Part shown: positions 8,192-15,732 of the stretch, piece by piece | Position numbering within the stretch: the first letter of the stretch is position 1 | How the letters are laid out: each line of letters starts with the position of its first letter | DNA from: Curvibacter sp. | Lineage (GTDB): Bacteria > Pseudomonadota > Gammaproteobacteria > Burkholderiales > Burkholderiaceae_C | Assembly: GCA_020621965.1 (NCBI GenBank) | Contig: JAHRYV010000033.1 | Location: 1-33,695, forward strand | Reading direction: 5' to 3' | Length of the DNA stretch: 33,695 bases | Program-made: the position numbers and the translations under genes | The notes under the pieces: model-generated | What the model was told of the DNA's origin: nothing | Seen by the model: the letters and a program-made list of their open reading frames with translations, nothing else | Database searches by the model: none

Positions 8192-8360
8192 ATGACGAGC
8201 TGGAAATAGAAAACGGCCGAGAACCGAAGTCCTCGACCGCTGGGTGTACGTAGCTGACGCCACGCACGGTTGGCGCCTGCATTATGTTGGCTACTCACCC
8301 TCGCAGTCAATGGATAACTTTGCCCGACAAGGCCAAGCGGGCGTAATCCAATGTGAGTAA
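8192..8360 (+). pseudogene. Frameshifted small ORF just upstream of the Ubl gene
   Basis: An ATG at 8192 has an excellent GGAGGG ribosome site at 8182-8187 but runs into TAG after five codons (M-T-S-W-K). Dropping one A from the AAA at 8204-8206 opens a 55-residue frame to the TAA at 8358-8360. That frame contains RWVYVADATHGWRLHYVGYS and PSQSMDNF, which looks like folded protein. Its stop lies 8 bases before the Ubl start, as expected for an operon member. It is either a disrupted gene, an assembly error, or a site of programmed +1 frameshifting at AAA-TAG. I do not recognise the family. Confidence 0.5.
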
Positions 8361-8368
8361 AAACCAAC

Positions 8369-8677
8369 ATGGAAAATGCGATTCAGGACGAAAAGGGCGT
8401 CCCTAAAACAACCCTTGTTTTGCGCGTGAAATACGCGCCTGTCAAACAGCCAATGGTGCAGCCGGGTACTGACGGCAACACAACTCTGGCGCAGGTAAAA
8501 GTCCTTGCGCTCGCCTATTTCGGGCTCACCGAAGGTGAGATCCCGGGCGGGAGCAAGACCTATGTCCTGTCCCACGACGGTGTTGAGCAGACGGACTTGA
8601 CTGTCAAGCTCGACAGCTTGGCCGATCACGGCCATCAAGTCGAGCTGCTGCTCTTGGAGCGGTTCATCCAAGGCTAG
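8369..8677 (+). CDS. Ubiquitin-like beta-grasp protein with C-terminal glycine
   Basis: A 102-residue protein. The order strand-strand (LVLRVKYAPVKQPMVQP), helix (TLAQVKVLALAYFG), then strands KTYVLSHDG, LTVKLDSL and QVELLLLERFIQG matches the ubiquitin-like beta-grasp fold. The chain ends in Gly102, the residue through which a Ubl is adenylated and joined to a target. It therefore needs no trimming of a tail. It is followed 5 bases later by the E2-like gene and then by JAB and E1-like genes, which is decisive for the assignment. Its role is taken to be the modifier of the conjugation system, comparable to BilA, although many BilA proteins have two Ubl domains and this has one. The ribosome site is weak, so translation may be coupled to the small ORF just upstream. 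Confidence 0.82.
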   Translation: MENAIQDEKGVPKTTLVLRVKYAPVKQPMVQPGTDGNTTLAQVKVLALAYFGLTEGEIPGGSKTYVLSHDGVEQTDLTVKLDSLADHGHQVELLLLERFIQG

Positions 8678-8682
8678 GCGAC

Positions 8683-9126
8683 ATGGCAACTGAGTTCGAT
8701 CTGATGCTGTTTGACCAGCACCTTGAAGCCGCACTCGAGTCGCCCGCAGCAAAGCGTTGGAACCTCGAGAGGGACCCAAGTGTTCCTCTCGGGGTTCTTT
8801 GCGTGATGCACCCGCGCACCGTACCGACCGAGTTGTTTAAAGCGCGATTGCGCTGGACAGACTACTCCAAACCGCCGTCATTGAAGTTCATCAGCATTGA
8901 AACGGGCTCAGAAACTGACGCACAAGCATGGCCCAACATTGAAGGTAGTCGTGCCACGTCATTTTTCCTATGCGCACCTTGGACGCAGGAAGGAAATTCT
9001 CATCATCCTGAGTGGGCGACGTCACCTGCGGCTCGCTATCCGAATCCAGAGGATCCAGTGGAGTTTGCTTTAACGCAACTCCAACACCTATTCGATAACA
9101 CCTATCAAGGACGGGGAACGCCATGA
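8683..9126 (+). CDS. E2-like (UBC-fold) conjugating protein
   Basis: A 147-residue protein. A helix (about 8-27) is followed by a beta-rich part with PPSLKFISIET (64-74) and AWPNIEGSR (82-90). This is laid out like the PP-v-F and HPNI regions of E2 enzymes. The segment SFFLCAPWTQEG follows, with C97 at the position of the catalytic cysteine of a UBC fold; C40 is the only other cysteine. HPEW (109-112) and a C-terminal helix follow. The usual eukaryotic HPN triad is not intact. It would accept the Ubl from the E1 as a thioester and pass it to a target. The stop overlaps the JAB start (ATGA at 9123-9126), so the two are translationally coupled. Comparable to BilB and other bacterial E2-like families. 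Confidence 0.75.
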   Translation: MATEFDLMLFDQHLEAALESPAAKRWNLERDPSVPLGVLCVMHPRTVPTELFKARLRWTDYSKPPSLKFISIETGSETDAQAWPNIEGSRATSFFLCAPWTQEGNSHHPEWATSPAARYPNPEDPVEFALTQLQHLFDNTYQGRGTP

Positions 9127-9626
9127 GGATTTGGGACCTTCCGCACGATTTACTGATCAAGTCGGTCGAACACATGCAGCCTTACGGAAAGCGTGGCCAT
9201 GAAGGACTGGCATTGTGGTTTGGCAACGAAGTCGACAACATAGTGGCCATCTCCCATCTCGTTGTGCCGTATGGGCCGGGACTTAGAACGCACCCGCTGC
9301 ATCTGAGTCTCTCTATGCGAGCGATGGAGCGCATTACGAATTTGACCGAGGAGTTGGATTGTTACTGGGCGGGGCAGATACACAGCCATCCAGGGACTAT
9401 GGTCGAACTGTCTGAGGTAGACGAGAGAATGGGCATTCACGTACAGGATTACCTGTCGTTCGTCTGTCCGTACTACGCCCAACGCGAGACAAGCGAAATT
9501 TCAGAGTTTGGAGTGCACACGTACGATGGTGGCGCGTACCGACGAGTCTCAGCAACAGAAGTTGCTCGTCGTATCGTACTAAGCAATCGCAGCGTGCAAC
9601 TGGTTCCAGTGGAGGTCCTTCAATGA
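9123..9626 (+). CDS. JAB/JAMM (Mov34/MPN-like) deubiquitinase-like metalloprotease
   Basis: A 167-residue single-domain protein with a complete JAMM zinc site: Glu27 in HEGLALWFG, His87 and His89 in GQIHSHPG, and Asp100 in LSEVDE, ten residues after the second His. This is the E-x(n)-H-x-H-x10-D arrangement of zinc isopeptidases such as Rpn11 and bacterial Cap3/BilD. It is expected to cleave the bond after the Ubl C-terminal glycine. Because the Ubl already ends in Gly, its task here is more likely removing Ubl from targets than maturing a precursor. Both ends overlap neighbours by ATGA, with the E2 before it and the E1 after it. Confidence 0.9.
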   Translation: MRIWDLPHDLLIKSVEHMQPYGKRGHEGLALWFGNEVDNIVAISHLVVPYGPGLRTHPLHLSLSMRAMERITNLTEELDCYWAGQIHSHPGTMVELSEVDERMGIHVQDYLSFVCPYYAQRETSEISEFGVHTYDGGAYRRVSATEVARRIVLSNRSVQLVPVEVLQ

Positions 9627-11179
9627 AGCACGCGACTGACAGAAAGATGGCGGCAAGCCGCCCGATTGGCGTCGCCCAAGGGTTGGGCGCAAAGGATTTA
9701 GACCAGGCGACGGTCTTCTCGAGAATAGCCATCCTTACCGGCGAGAAGGACGCACTTGGAACACGCAATGGTCGCTGGTGTTTCATCAGCGCCCTGAGGC
9801 TGTTGAGCCGAGTCGTTGGAAATCTGCAAGTAGTTCTGCCAGCCAACCTTGCCGAATTTCGGTCCGAGGTTGGTGAATTGGTCCCCCAACTTTGGTCTCA
9901 AGGGCGAGTGGACCTAGTTGAGATGGACGAAGCGTGTTGGGGAGAGGCGACGGCGATTTTGAACGTCGGACATCAGGTCAGAGCGGGTTATCCTTGGACA
10001 TCCATTCTCTCGAATGGCTGGGTCGCACGATGTACATCCGGAACGACACCAATATCTGCGGATTGCGACCAAGCGAATCCCATAGCTGCAATGCTTGCAG
10101 CATCTTTGGGTGTCACAGAGGTATTCAAACGCGTATACGGCGTGCCCGTTGAGAGAGCTGCGCTACTTGATTGCTGTGAGTTCTCACTGTTTGAGTTTAG
10201 TCAGACGCCTCGGGGTCTCGGGCCGATACTGCCCGCGCAGGTTCAGATTCCGAACACCCTGCTACTTGGAGCGGGTGCAATTGGAAACGCGATCGCGTTG
10301 CTGATTTCGCAGCTGCAATTGACCGGAAATCTGACCGTAATCGATAAGCAAGTGTTTGGAGATGAGAATTTTGGCACCTGCGTATTGCTGGACAAGGAAT
10401 CTGCTATCGGCCGGTCGAAGGCAGTTGAGATTGCGGCCTGGTTGGAGAGAACAAACTCCCACATTGATGCAAAGGGGATAGAGTCTGATATCGAGAGCGT
10501 GTTGTCCGGCGACATTCTGCAAGAGAAATTGATTGATGTCGTTATCAATGGATTGGACGATGTTGCTGCGCGCCATGCGGTTCAAAAGCTTTGGCCCAAC
10601 ATCTTGGTCGACGGCGCAATTAACTCGATTGGCAGTAGCGTTGTTACCCACTCAATGGCCCATCGTGAATTTTCTTGTTTGCGCTGCACATTTGAGTTAC
10701 CGAACAAGGACCACCTGAAAGAACAGTCAGAGGCAACAGGTCTGTCACGCGCGTCGTTAGAAGGAGACCAAAATCGTCCAATCTCAGATGCAGACATAGA
10801 TGCGGCAGATGAAGCAAGTCAGCCGTGGCTTCGAGAGCAACAACGCCTTGGCCGTACGATCTGTTCTACCATGCAAGTCGCGCAGATTGAAGGGCTTGGG
10901 CTCAGGCTGAAGAAAGGTTTTTTGCCATCTGTGCCATTCATTGCCTCAGCGGCGGCGGCATTGGTCATGGCGCAAATGTTGCGAAATCTTCTATGGCCAG
11001 ATGAAGAATTTGTCCATCAGTTTCAGTTTCCGAATATGTTTGATGGAGTCGAGAGCGGCCACCGCTTCGCGCGATTTGCATCAAAAAATTGTGAGTGCAT
11101 GCGACATTCAATCTTCATCGATAAAGTCCTCGCAAAAAGGGCGTCGCACTTGAGCGTCCAACTACTTCACAGTCAATAG
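9623..11179 (+). CDS. E1-like Ubl-activating enzyme (ThiF family, two Rossmann halves)
   Basis: A 518-residue protein. The C-terminal half (about 205-518) is an active ThiF/E1 domain. It has the nucleotide loop GAGAIG (216-221), the acidic VIDKQVFGDENFG stretch, KAVEIAAWLE, and VINGLDDVAARHAVQ around the catalytic Asp. Possible zinc ligands are CLRC (352, 355) and CEC (490, 492). Cys414 in GRTICSTMQ, followed by PFIASAAAALVMAQML, is the likely thioester cysteine. The N-terminal half (FSRIAILTGEKDALGTRNGR, then PIAAMLAASLGVTEVFKRV) looks like a degenerate Rossmann half without a glycine loop, giving a pseudodimeric E1. The Arg usually found in the NLNRQ motif is replaced (NFGTC). It starts inside the JAB stop (ATGA at 9623-9626). 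It should adenylate the Ubl Gly102 and load the E2. Confidence 0.88.
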   Translation: MKHATDRKMAASRPIGVAQGLGAKDLDQATVFSRIAILTGEKDALGTRNGRWCFISALRLLSRVVGNLQVVLPANLAEFRSEVGELVPQLWSQGRVDLVEMDEACWGEATAILNVGHQVRAGYPWTSILSNGWVARCTSGTTPISADCDQANPIAAMLAASLGVTEVFKRVYGVPVERAALLDCCEFSLFEFSQTPRGLGPILPAQVQIPNTLLLGAGAIGNAIALLISQLQLTGNLTVIDKQVFGDENFGTCVLLDKESAIGRSKAVEIAAWLERTNSHIDAKGIESDIESVLSGDILQEKLIDVVINGLDDVAARHAVQKLWPNILVDGAINSIGSSVVTHSMAHREFSCLRCTFELPNKDHLKEQSEATGLSRASLEGDQNRPISDADIDAADEASQPWLREQQRLGRTICSTMQVAQIEGLGLRLKKGFLPSVPFIASAAAALVMAQMLRNLLWPDEEFVHQFQFPNMFDGVESGHRFARFASKNCECMRHSIFIDKVLAKRASHLSVQLLHSQ

Positions 11180-11180
11180 C

Positions 11181-11414
11181 TTGCGTGTGAATCGAGTGGG
11201 CCAGGGACTACCGGGCGTACTTCGGCGCACGGTTGACTCGGCTATTGAAAACCAAGACCTTCCGTCACTAGCCGTCCTAGCAGCGACGTCAGAGTTAGTC
11301 AGAACGTTAATCGACCGCATTGCCAGGCCGTCGAGTGAATGCAATGTGTCAGAAGCGCCAGCTTCCGCAGAGCAACAGTTGCCGTTCGATGGGCTGACTA
11401 GGCTCAATCTCTGA
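11181..11414 (+). CDS. Possible last small gene of the Ubl operon
   Basis: An open frame beginning one base after the E1 stop, with TTG at 11181 or GTG at 11187, coding for 75-77 residues. The product is largely helical (AIENQDLPSLAVLAATSELV, then RTLIDRIARP) with a polar tail ending LPFDGLTRLNL. No ribosome site is seen, so translation would depend on reinitiation from the E1 gene. A 9-bp inverted repeat starts at its stop codon. No family is recognised. The non-ATG start and lack of homology knowledge keep the confidence modest. Confidence 0.45.
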   Translation: MRVNRVGQGLPGVLRRTVDSAIENQDLPSLAVLAATSELVRTLIDRIARPSSECNVSEAPASAEQQLPFDGLTRLNL

Positions 11415-11446
11415 GATGTCTGCTTTGGTCGGCTTTACAGACATCT
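11414..11446 (+). other. 9-bp inverted repeat at the end of the Ubl operon
   Basis: AGATGTCTG (11414-11422) pairs perfectly with CAGACATCT (11438-11446) across a 15-base loop and starts on the last base of the small ORF stop codon. No T-run follows, so it is at best a weak or factor-assisted terminator. Confidence 0.4.
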
Positions 11447-11768
11447 AGGGGAAGACGCGAGCAATGACCGGATCGGCGTTGGCTGTCCCCAAGCCGCCAA
11501 TGTTGAGCGGCAGCAACCAGCCTGAAGCTGTCTGTCGGTCGGCAATCCTGACCGTCGGCTCGTGGCCGAGATCGGCCATGCACGGGGGCGGACGGCTCCC
11601 TGCAAGTTAATGGAAAGTTCAGCCTCTTTTCCCGCGCTGGTCCCAACTCAAACATAGCGGCTTGCGCGCACGATCCGCTACAGTTCAAGATCATTATCTG
11701 AGTAGCTGTGCCGTACGTCCGGTGTGACACCGTTGCAGCGCCCGGCCATTCGAGGAAGACACGTTTTC
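11447..11768. other. Right junction of the island, no gene seen
   Basis: These 322 bases hold no convincing gene. Composition moves back from island-like to the GC-rich core. GTCGGTCGGCAATCC and GACCGTCGGC (about 11534-11557) look like decayed repeated DNA. No tRNA, integrase or clear direct repeat to the left junction was found by eye. Confidence 0.4.
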
Positions 11769-12701
11769 ATGAGTACCCTGATCTATACCCACCAAGCCTG
11801 TTTCGACCACAAGCCCGGCCCGCACCACCCCGAATCCCCCGAGCGGCTGGAAGCCGTGCTGGCCGCCCTGAAGACGCCGGCGTTTGCCGACGCCGTCTGG
11901 CGCGACGCGCCCTTGGGAACCTTCGAGCAGGTGCTGCACGTCCACACGCCCGACTATGTGGAAACCGTGCAGGCCGTGTCGCCCATCAGCGGCTACCGCG
12001 CCCTGGACGCGGGCGACACCATCATGTCGCCCGGCACGTTGGAGGCGGTGCTGCGCTGTGTGGGCGCGGCCTGTGCCGGGGTGGATGACGTGGTGAAGCA
12101 GGAAGCCAGGAACGTCTTCTGTGCCACGCGCCCCTGCGGCCACCATGCCGAGGCGGGTGAGGCCATGGGTTTTTGCGTCTTCAACCAGGCGGCCATTGCC
12201 GCGCTGCATGCGCGCGCGCAGCACGGCCTGCAGCGGGTGGCGGTGGTGGACTTTGACGTGCACCACGGCAACGGCACGCAGCACAGCTTCTGGGACGACC
12301 CGGACCTGTTCTACGGTTCCTGCCACCAGGGGCAGTTCTACCCGGGCACCGGTGCGCGCAACGAGACGGGCGTGGCCCACAACATCGTCAACGTGCCCTT
12401 TCCGCGCGGCACGGGTTCGGCCGCCTTCCGCGCGGCCATGTCGGATGTGCTACTGCCCGCGCTGCGCGAGTTCGCGCCGGAGCTGCTCATCATCTCGGCC
12501 GGTTTCGACGCCCACCACCTGGACCCGCTGGGCGGGCTGAAGTTCACCGACGAGGACTACCACTGGATCACGCGCGAGCTGATGCGGGTGGCCGACGAGA
12601 CGGCCCAGGGCCGGGTGGTGTCGGTGCTCGAAGGCGGCTACAGCCTGGAAGGGCTGGCCAGCGGCACCGCGGCGCATGTGCGCGCGCTCATGGGGCGCTA
12701 G
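11769..12701 (+). CDS. Histone deacetylase family (AcuC/HDAC-like) amidohydrolase
   Basis: A 310-residue zinc deacetylase of the usual bacterial size. Family markers in order are HHPESPERL (19-27), RPCGHHAE with His125/His126 as the catalytic pair, DFDVHHGNGTQ with zinc ligands Asp163 and His165, and SAGFDAHHLDPLGG with the third ligand Asp247. A Tyr is present in the final EGGYSLEGLA segment. It removes acetyl or similar groups from lysine or polyamines; the bacterial substrate cannot be told. The ATG at 11769, preceded by GAGGAAG, is chosen over an upstream in-frame start at 11724 because the family fold begins with STLIYTH. Its stop overlaps the convergent SemiSWEET stop. Confidence 0.93.
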   Translation: MSTLIYTHQACFDHKPGPHHPESPERLEAVLAALKTPAFADAVWRDAPLGTFEQVLHVHTPDYVETVQAVSPISGYRALDAGDTIMSPGTLEAVLRCVGAACAGVDDVVKQEARNVFCATRPCGHHAEAGEAMGFCVFNQAAIAALHARAQHGLQRVAVVDFDVHHGNGTQHSFWDDPDLFYGSCHQGQFYPGTGARNETGVAHNIVNVPFPRGTGSAAFRAAMSDVLLPALREFAPELLIISAGFDAHHLDPLGGLKFTDEDYHWITRELMRVADETAQGRVVSVLEGGYSLEGLASGTAAHVRALMGR

Positions 12702-12997
12702 GCGTAGACGACGGCGCCGACGATGACCGCCGCGTCCAGGGCCACCCAGCCGACGCAGGGCAAATAGATGTTCCGGTCGCGTTGCTGGAGTCCGTACCAG
12801 AACCAGAGCACGGCCGAGACGAGGTAGGCACTCCACGACACGACGGATACGCCGGCGGCTTGATGGCCGACCCATATGGTGAGCACCTGCGGGACCGTCA
12901 TGAGCAGGGTGAAGATGGACATGGCGCCCAGCAGGCGGTTCATGACCGTTGGGGATTGCGCCGCGTCGGCGGCGGGTGTCGCGGGGTCGGGTGCCAT
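12698..12997 (-). CDS. SemiSWEET-type sugar transporter
   Basis: A 99-residue membrane protein with three helices, the length of a SemiSWEET. The PQ-loop pair Pro36-Gln37 in MTVPQVLTIW, then GVSVVSWSAYLVSAVLWFWYGL and NIYLPCVGWVALDA, match the bacterial SWEET half-unit that dimerises to carry sugars down a gradient. An AGGAG site lies 6 bases before the ATG at 12997. It is convergent with, and overlaps by a few bases, the deacetylase gene. Confidence 0.85.
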   Translation of the reverse strand: MAPDPATPAADAAQSPTVMNRLLGAMSIFTLLMTVPQVLTIWVGHQAAGVSVVSWSAYLVSAVLWFWYGLQQRDRNIYLPCVGWVALDAAVIVGAVVYA

Positions 12998-13269
12998 GGT
13001 GCTCTCCTGATTGCCGGTGGCGCCGCACGGATGGTCAAGGTCGTAATTCAGGCCCGCACGCCGATCCGCGCCGCAGCGGAGATGATGCGCCTCATCATGT
13101 CGGTGCCGGGGCGGATGGGCATACCGCAAACAGGGTCGGGGTGCCCGCTGGCGGGGCAGTTCCTCGTGGCCCGTTCCGGGCCCGACGCACCGCCGCGGGC
13201 GAGCCGGGTGGGGCGCGCGCGGGCTACACTCGCGCTTCAACGCACCCTGTGCGAGGGACCGCCGGCCGT

Positions 13270-14805
13270 ATGAGATTCCTGCGAACGATTCTGGCAATGC
13301 TGGTGTTGCTGGCCGTCACCCTGCCGGCCACGGGCGCGGCGCTTCATGTCGGCTCCAAGCGTTTCACCGAGTCCTACATCCTGGCCGAGATCGTCCAGCA
13401 GACGGCCCGCACAACGGGCGAAGCCACGGTGACACACGTGCCCGGGCTGGGCAACACGGCGATCCTGCTCAGCGCCTTGCGGGCGGGCCGGATCGACGTC
13501 TACCCGGAGTACACGGGCACCATCGCCCGCGAAATTCTTCATCTCGACCATGTGCCGCCCCTGGCGGAGCTCAACGCCGCGCTGGCGCCGCTGGGGCTGC
13601 GGGCTTCCGTGCCGCTTGGCTTCAACAATAGCTACGCGCTGGCGATGCGCGCCCAGGACGCCGCGGCGCGGAACATCACACGCCTCTCCGACCTGAAGCA
13701 TCATCCGGAATTGCGCTTCGGGCTGTCGCAGGAGTTCATCGGCCGCGTCGACGGCTGGGTGGGACTGAAGCAGACCTATGCCTTGCCTGCGGCCACGCCG
13801 CGCGGGCTGGACCACGGGCTGGCCTACGAGGCACTCGCGCAGCACCAGGTCGACGTCATCGACATCTATTCGACCGACGCCAAGATCGGAAGGTACGGGG
13901 TGCGGGTGCTCGCGGACGACGCGCACTATTTCCCGCGTTACGACGCGGTGCTGCTGCACAAGGTCGATCTGCCGACGCGTCTGCCGCGGAGCTGGGCGGC
14001 CATCGCCAGCCTGGAAGGCCGCATCGGCGAGGCCGCCATGCGCCGCATGAACGCGGCGGCGGAACTGGAGCGCACGACGTTCCAGGACGTCGCCGCCGGG
14101 TTTTTGGCCGGCACCGCGCGAGACCCGGCGCCGCCCCGCGCCGATGGCGCCGCGGCCGGCAGTTTCTGGGACAAACTTGCCGGCCCGGATCTGGGGCGCC
14201 TGACGCTGGAACATCTGGCCCTGGTGTTCCTGTCGCTGGCGGGGAGTGTGGTGGTCGGTGTGCCGCTGGGCCTGCTGGCGGCGCGGCTGGCGGCGGCCGA
14301 AGCCGTCATCCTGGGGGTTACCGGCGTCCTGCAGACCATCCCCTCACTTGCCCTGCTGGCCGTCCTGATCCCCGTCACGGGCAGCATAGGCCTGGTTCCG
14401 GCCTTCATTGCCCTGGCCGTGTATGCGCTGTTGCCCATCGTGCGCAATACCCACACCGCATTGCGCCAGATTCCGCCCGGGATGACGCAGGCGGCACAGG
14501 CCTTGGGCCTGACGCCGTCCATGACGCTGCGCCTGATCGAACTGCCGCTGGCGCGCCGCACCATCATGGCGGGCATCAAGACGGCGGCGGTGATCAATGT
14601 GGGCACCGCCACGATTGCCGCGTTCATCGGCGCGGGCGGTTATGGCGAACGCATCGTCACGGGCCTGGCCTTGAACGACAACGCCACCTTGCTGGCCGGC
14701 GCGATCCCCGTGGCCGTGCTGGCGCTGGCGATAGAGGCCGCGTTCATGCTGGGGGAACGCGGTCTGACGCCCAAGGCGCTGCGTCAGATCACACGCAGCC
14801 GGTAG
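13270..14805 (+). CDS. Osmoprotectant ABC transporter, fused substrate-binding protein and permease
   Basis: A 511-residue protein. A signal-like hydrophobic N-terminus (1-23, ending PATGAA) leads into an OpuAC/OsmF-type binding domain (VGSKRFTESYILAEIVQQ, GLGNTAILLSALRAGRIDVYPEYTG, split here for length, up to about residue 290). The second part (about 305-500) is a BPD-type permease with helices such as LALVFLSLAGSVVVGVPLG. It also has the EAA-like loop QAAQALGLTPSMTLRLIELP that contacts an ATPase. It should import glycine betaine, choline or related quaternary amines. No ATP-binding gene is adjacent in this window, so the ATPase must be elsewhere or shared. GAGGGA lies upstream of the ATG. 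Confidence 0.87.
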   Translation: MRFLRTILAMLVLLAVTLPATGAALHVGSKRFTESYILAEIVQQTARTTGEATVTHVPGLGNTAILLSALRAGRIDVYPEYTGTIAREILHLDHVPPLAELNAALAPLGLRASVPLGFNNSYALAMRAQDAAARNITRLSDLKHHPELRFGLSQEFIGRVDGWVGLKQTYALPAATPRGLDHGLAYEALAQHQVDVIDIYSTDAKIGRYGVRVLADDAHYFPRYDAVLLHKVDLPTRLPRSWAAIASLEGRIGEAAMRRMNAAAELERTTFQDVAAGFLAGTARDPAPPRADGAAAGSFWDKLAGPDLGRLTLEHLALVFLSLAGSVVVGVPLGLLAARLAAAEAVILGVTGVLQTIPSLALLAVLIPVTGSIGLVPAFIALAVYALLPIVRNTHTALRQIPPGMTQAAQALGLTPSMTLRLIELPLARRTIMAGIKTAAVINVGTATIAAFIGAGGYGERIVTGLALNDNATLLAGAIPVAVLALAIEAAFMLGERGLTPKALRQITRSR

Positions 14806-15082
14806 GCTTGGGCAGGCCGCCGTATTTGGTGATCGGTTTCATCGGCCCGGTCATCCAGCGTTTGAAGATATCGCTCTGATCCTCGCCCAGGTACTTGGCG
14901 AACTTGCGGATCGGGGGCACGCTGCCGAATTCCTCGAAATACTCGCGGGCCTTCAGGATCTGGGTCCATTTGGTGTCATCGAGTTCGTAACCGTCGACTT
15001 CGGCCATGGCCAGGCCGATTTCCTGGGTCCATGCGTTCATGTCGGTCAGATAACCATCGCCATCGCGCTCGGGAATATCCAT
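14789..15082 (-). CDS. tusE: TusE/DsrC-family sulfur carrier protein
   Basis: A 97-residue protein of exact family length. Markers are DGYLTDMNAWTQEIGLAMA near the N-terminus and the C-terminal arm GLPKPTGCV with Cys96 as the penultimate residue. It lacks the second arm cysteine of dissimilatory DsrC (the position in MKPITKYGGLPK holds no Cys). The role as a persulfide relay in tRNA 2-thiouridine synthesis (TusE) is therefore likelier than sulfur oxidation. TusBCD partners are not in the window. An AAGGAG site precedes the ATG. Its end overlaps the convergent transporter gene by 17 bases. Confidence 0.88.
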   Translation of the reverse strand: MDIPERDGDGYLTDMNAWTQEIGLAMAEVDGYELDDTKWTQILKAREYFEEFGSVPPIRKFAKYLGEDQSDIFKRWMTGPMKPITKYGGLPKPTGCV

Positions 15083-15248
15083 GTCACGGCTCCTTTCTGG
15101 GTTCGGGTTGAAAAAGGGTCATGCCGGCGGCAACGCCGCCTAGCGTGACACAAGGGGGGCGAGGGCCACTGTAATGGGGAATGCGGCCCTGGACACCAAG
15201 GAGCGCAATGCCCCTGGTCGCAGCAGCGTTGTTGCGGCCGGCGCCGTT

Positions 15249-15719
15249 TCAGTCCACCGCGGCGATCAGGTCGAGCTCGACCGCCGCGTCCTTGGGCAAC
15301 TGCAGCACGCCGACCGAGGTGCGTGTGTGCACCCCGGCTTCTCCCAGTACGCGGAACAGCAGCTCCGAGGCGCCGTCCGCCACTTCGCTGAGTTGCGTGA
15401 AGCCGTCCGCCGCCTGCACGAACACCGTCACGCGCAGGATGCGGCTCACCGGCGCCAGCGAGCCGAGGGACTGGCGCAGCAGGGCCAGCGCGCGCATGAC
15501 GCAGATCCGGGCCGCCAGCTGGGCCTGCGCCAGCGTCACATCGCGGCCCACGCGCCCGGTCACCACCATCTGGCTGCCCACGCGCGGCACCTGGCCGCTC
15601 ACAAAGACCTGGCCGCCATGGCGCACGACGGGCGTGTAGTTGCCGCCCTTCAGGAGCTCGCCGTTGAAGTCATAACCCAGCTCCCGGGCCACGGCCTGGA
15701 ATTCGCGCTCGCGGGACAT
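15249..15719 (-). CDS. RidA/YjgF-family protein
   Basis: A 156-residue member of the RidA/Rid family, with FVSGQVPRVG, the central AALCV-like region reading AQLAARICVMRALALLRQSL, ILRVTVFVQAADGF, and HTRTSVGVLQLPKDAAVELD near the end. The Arg of the TRTSVGV motif corresponds to the conserved Arg that binds carboxylates in enamine/imine deaminases. It is longer than RidA itself and resembles the YjgH/Rid subgroups, whose substrates are unclear. Its start (ATG at 15719) lies 13 bases after the GST stop, so the two form an operon. Confidence 0.87.
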   Translation of the reverse strand: MSREREFQAVARELGYDFNGELLKGGNYTPVVRHGGQVFVSGQVPRVGSQMVVTGRVGRDVTLAQAQLAARICVMRALALLRQSLGSLAPVSRILRVTVFVQAADGFTQLSEVADGASELLFRVLGEAGVHTRTSVGVLQLPKDAAVELDLIAAVD

Positions 15720-15732
15720 CGGCACCACCCGC

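Noticed and set aside
11414-11446. True intrinsic terminator of the Ubl operon
   Set aside because: The 9-bp stem is present but there is no T-run and the loop is 15 bases, so it is listed only as an inverted repeat.
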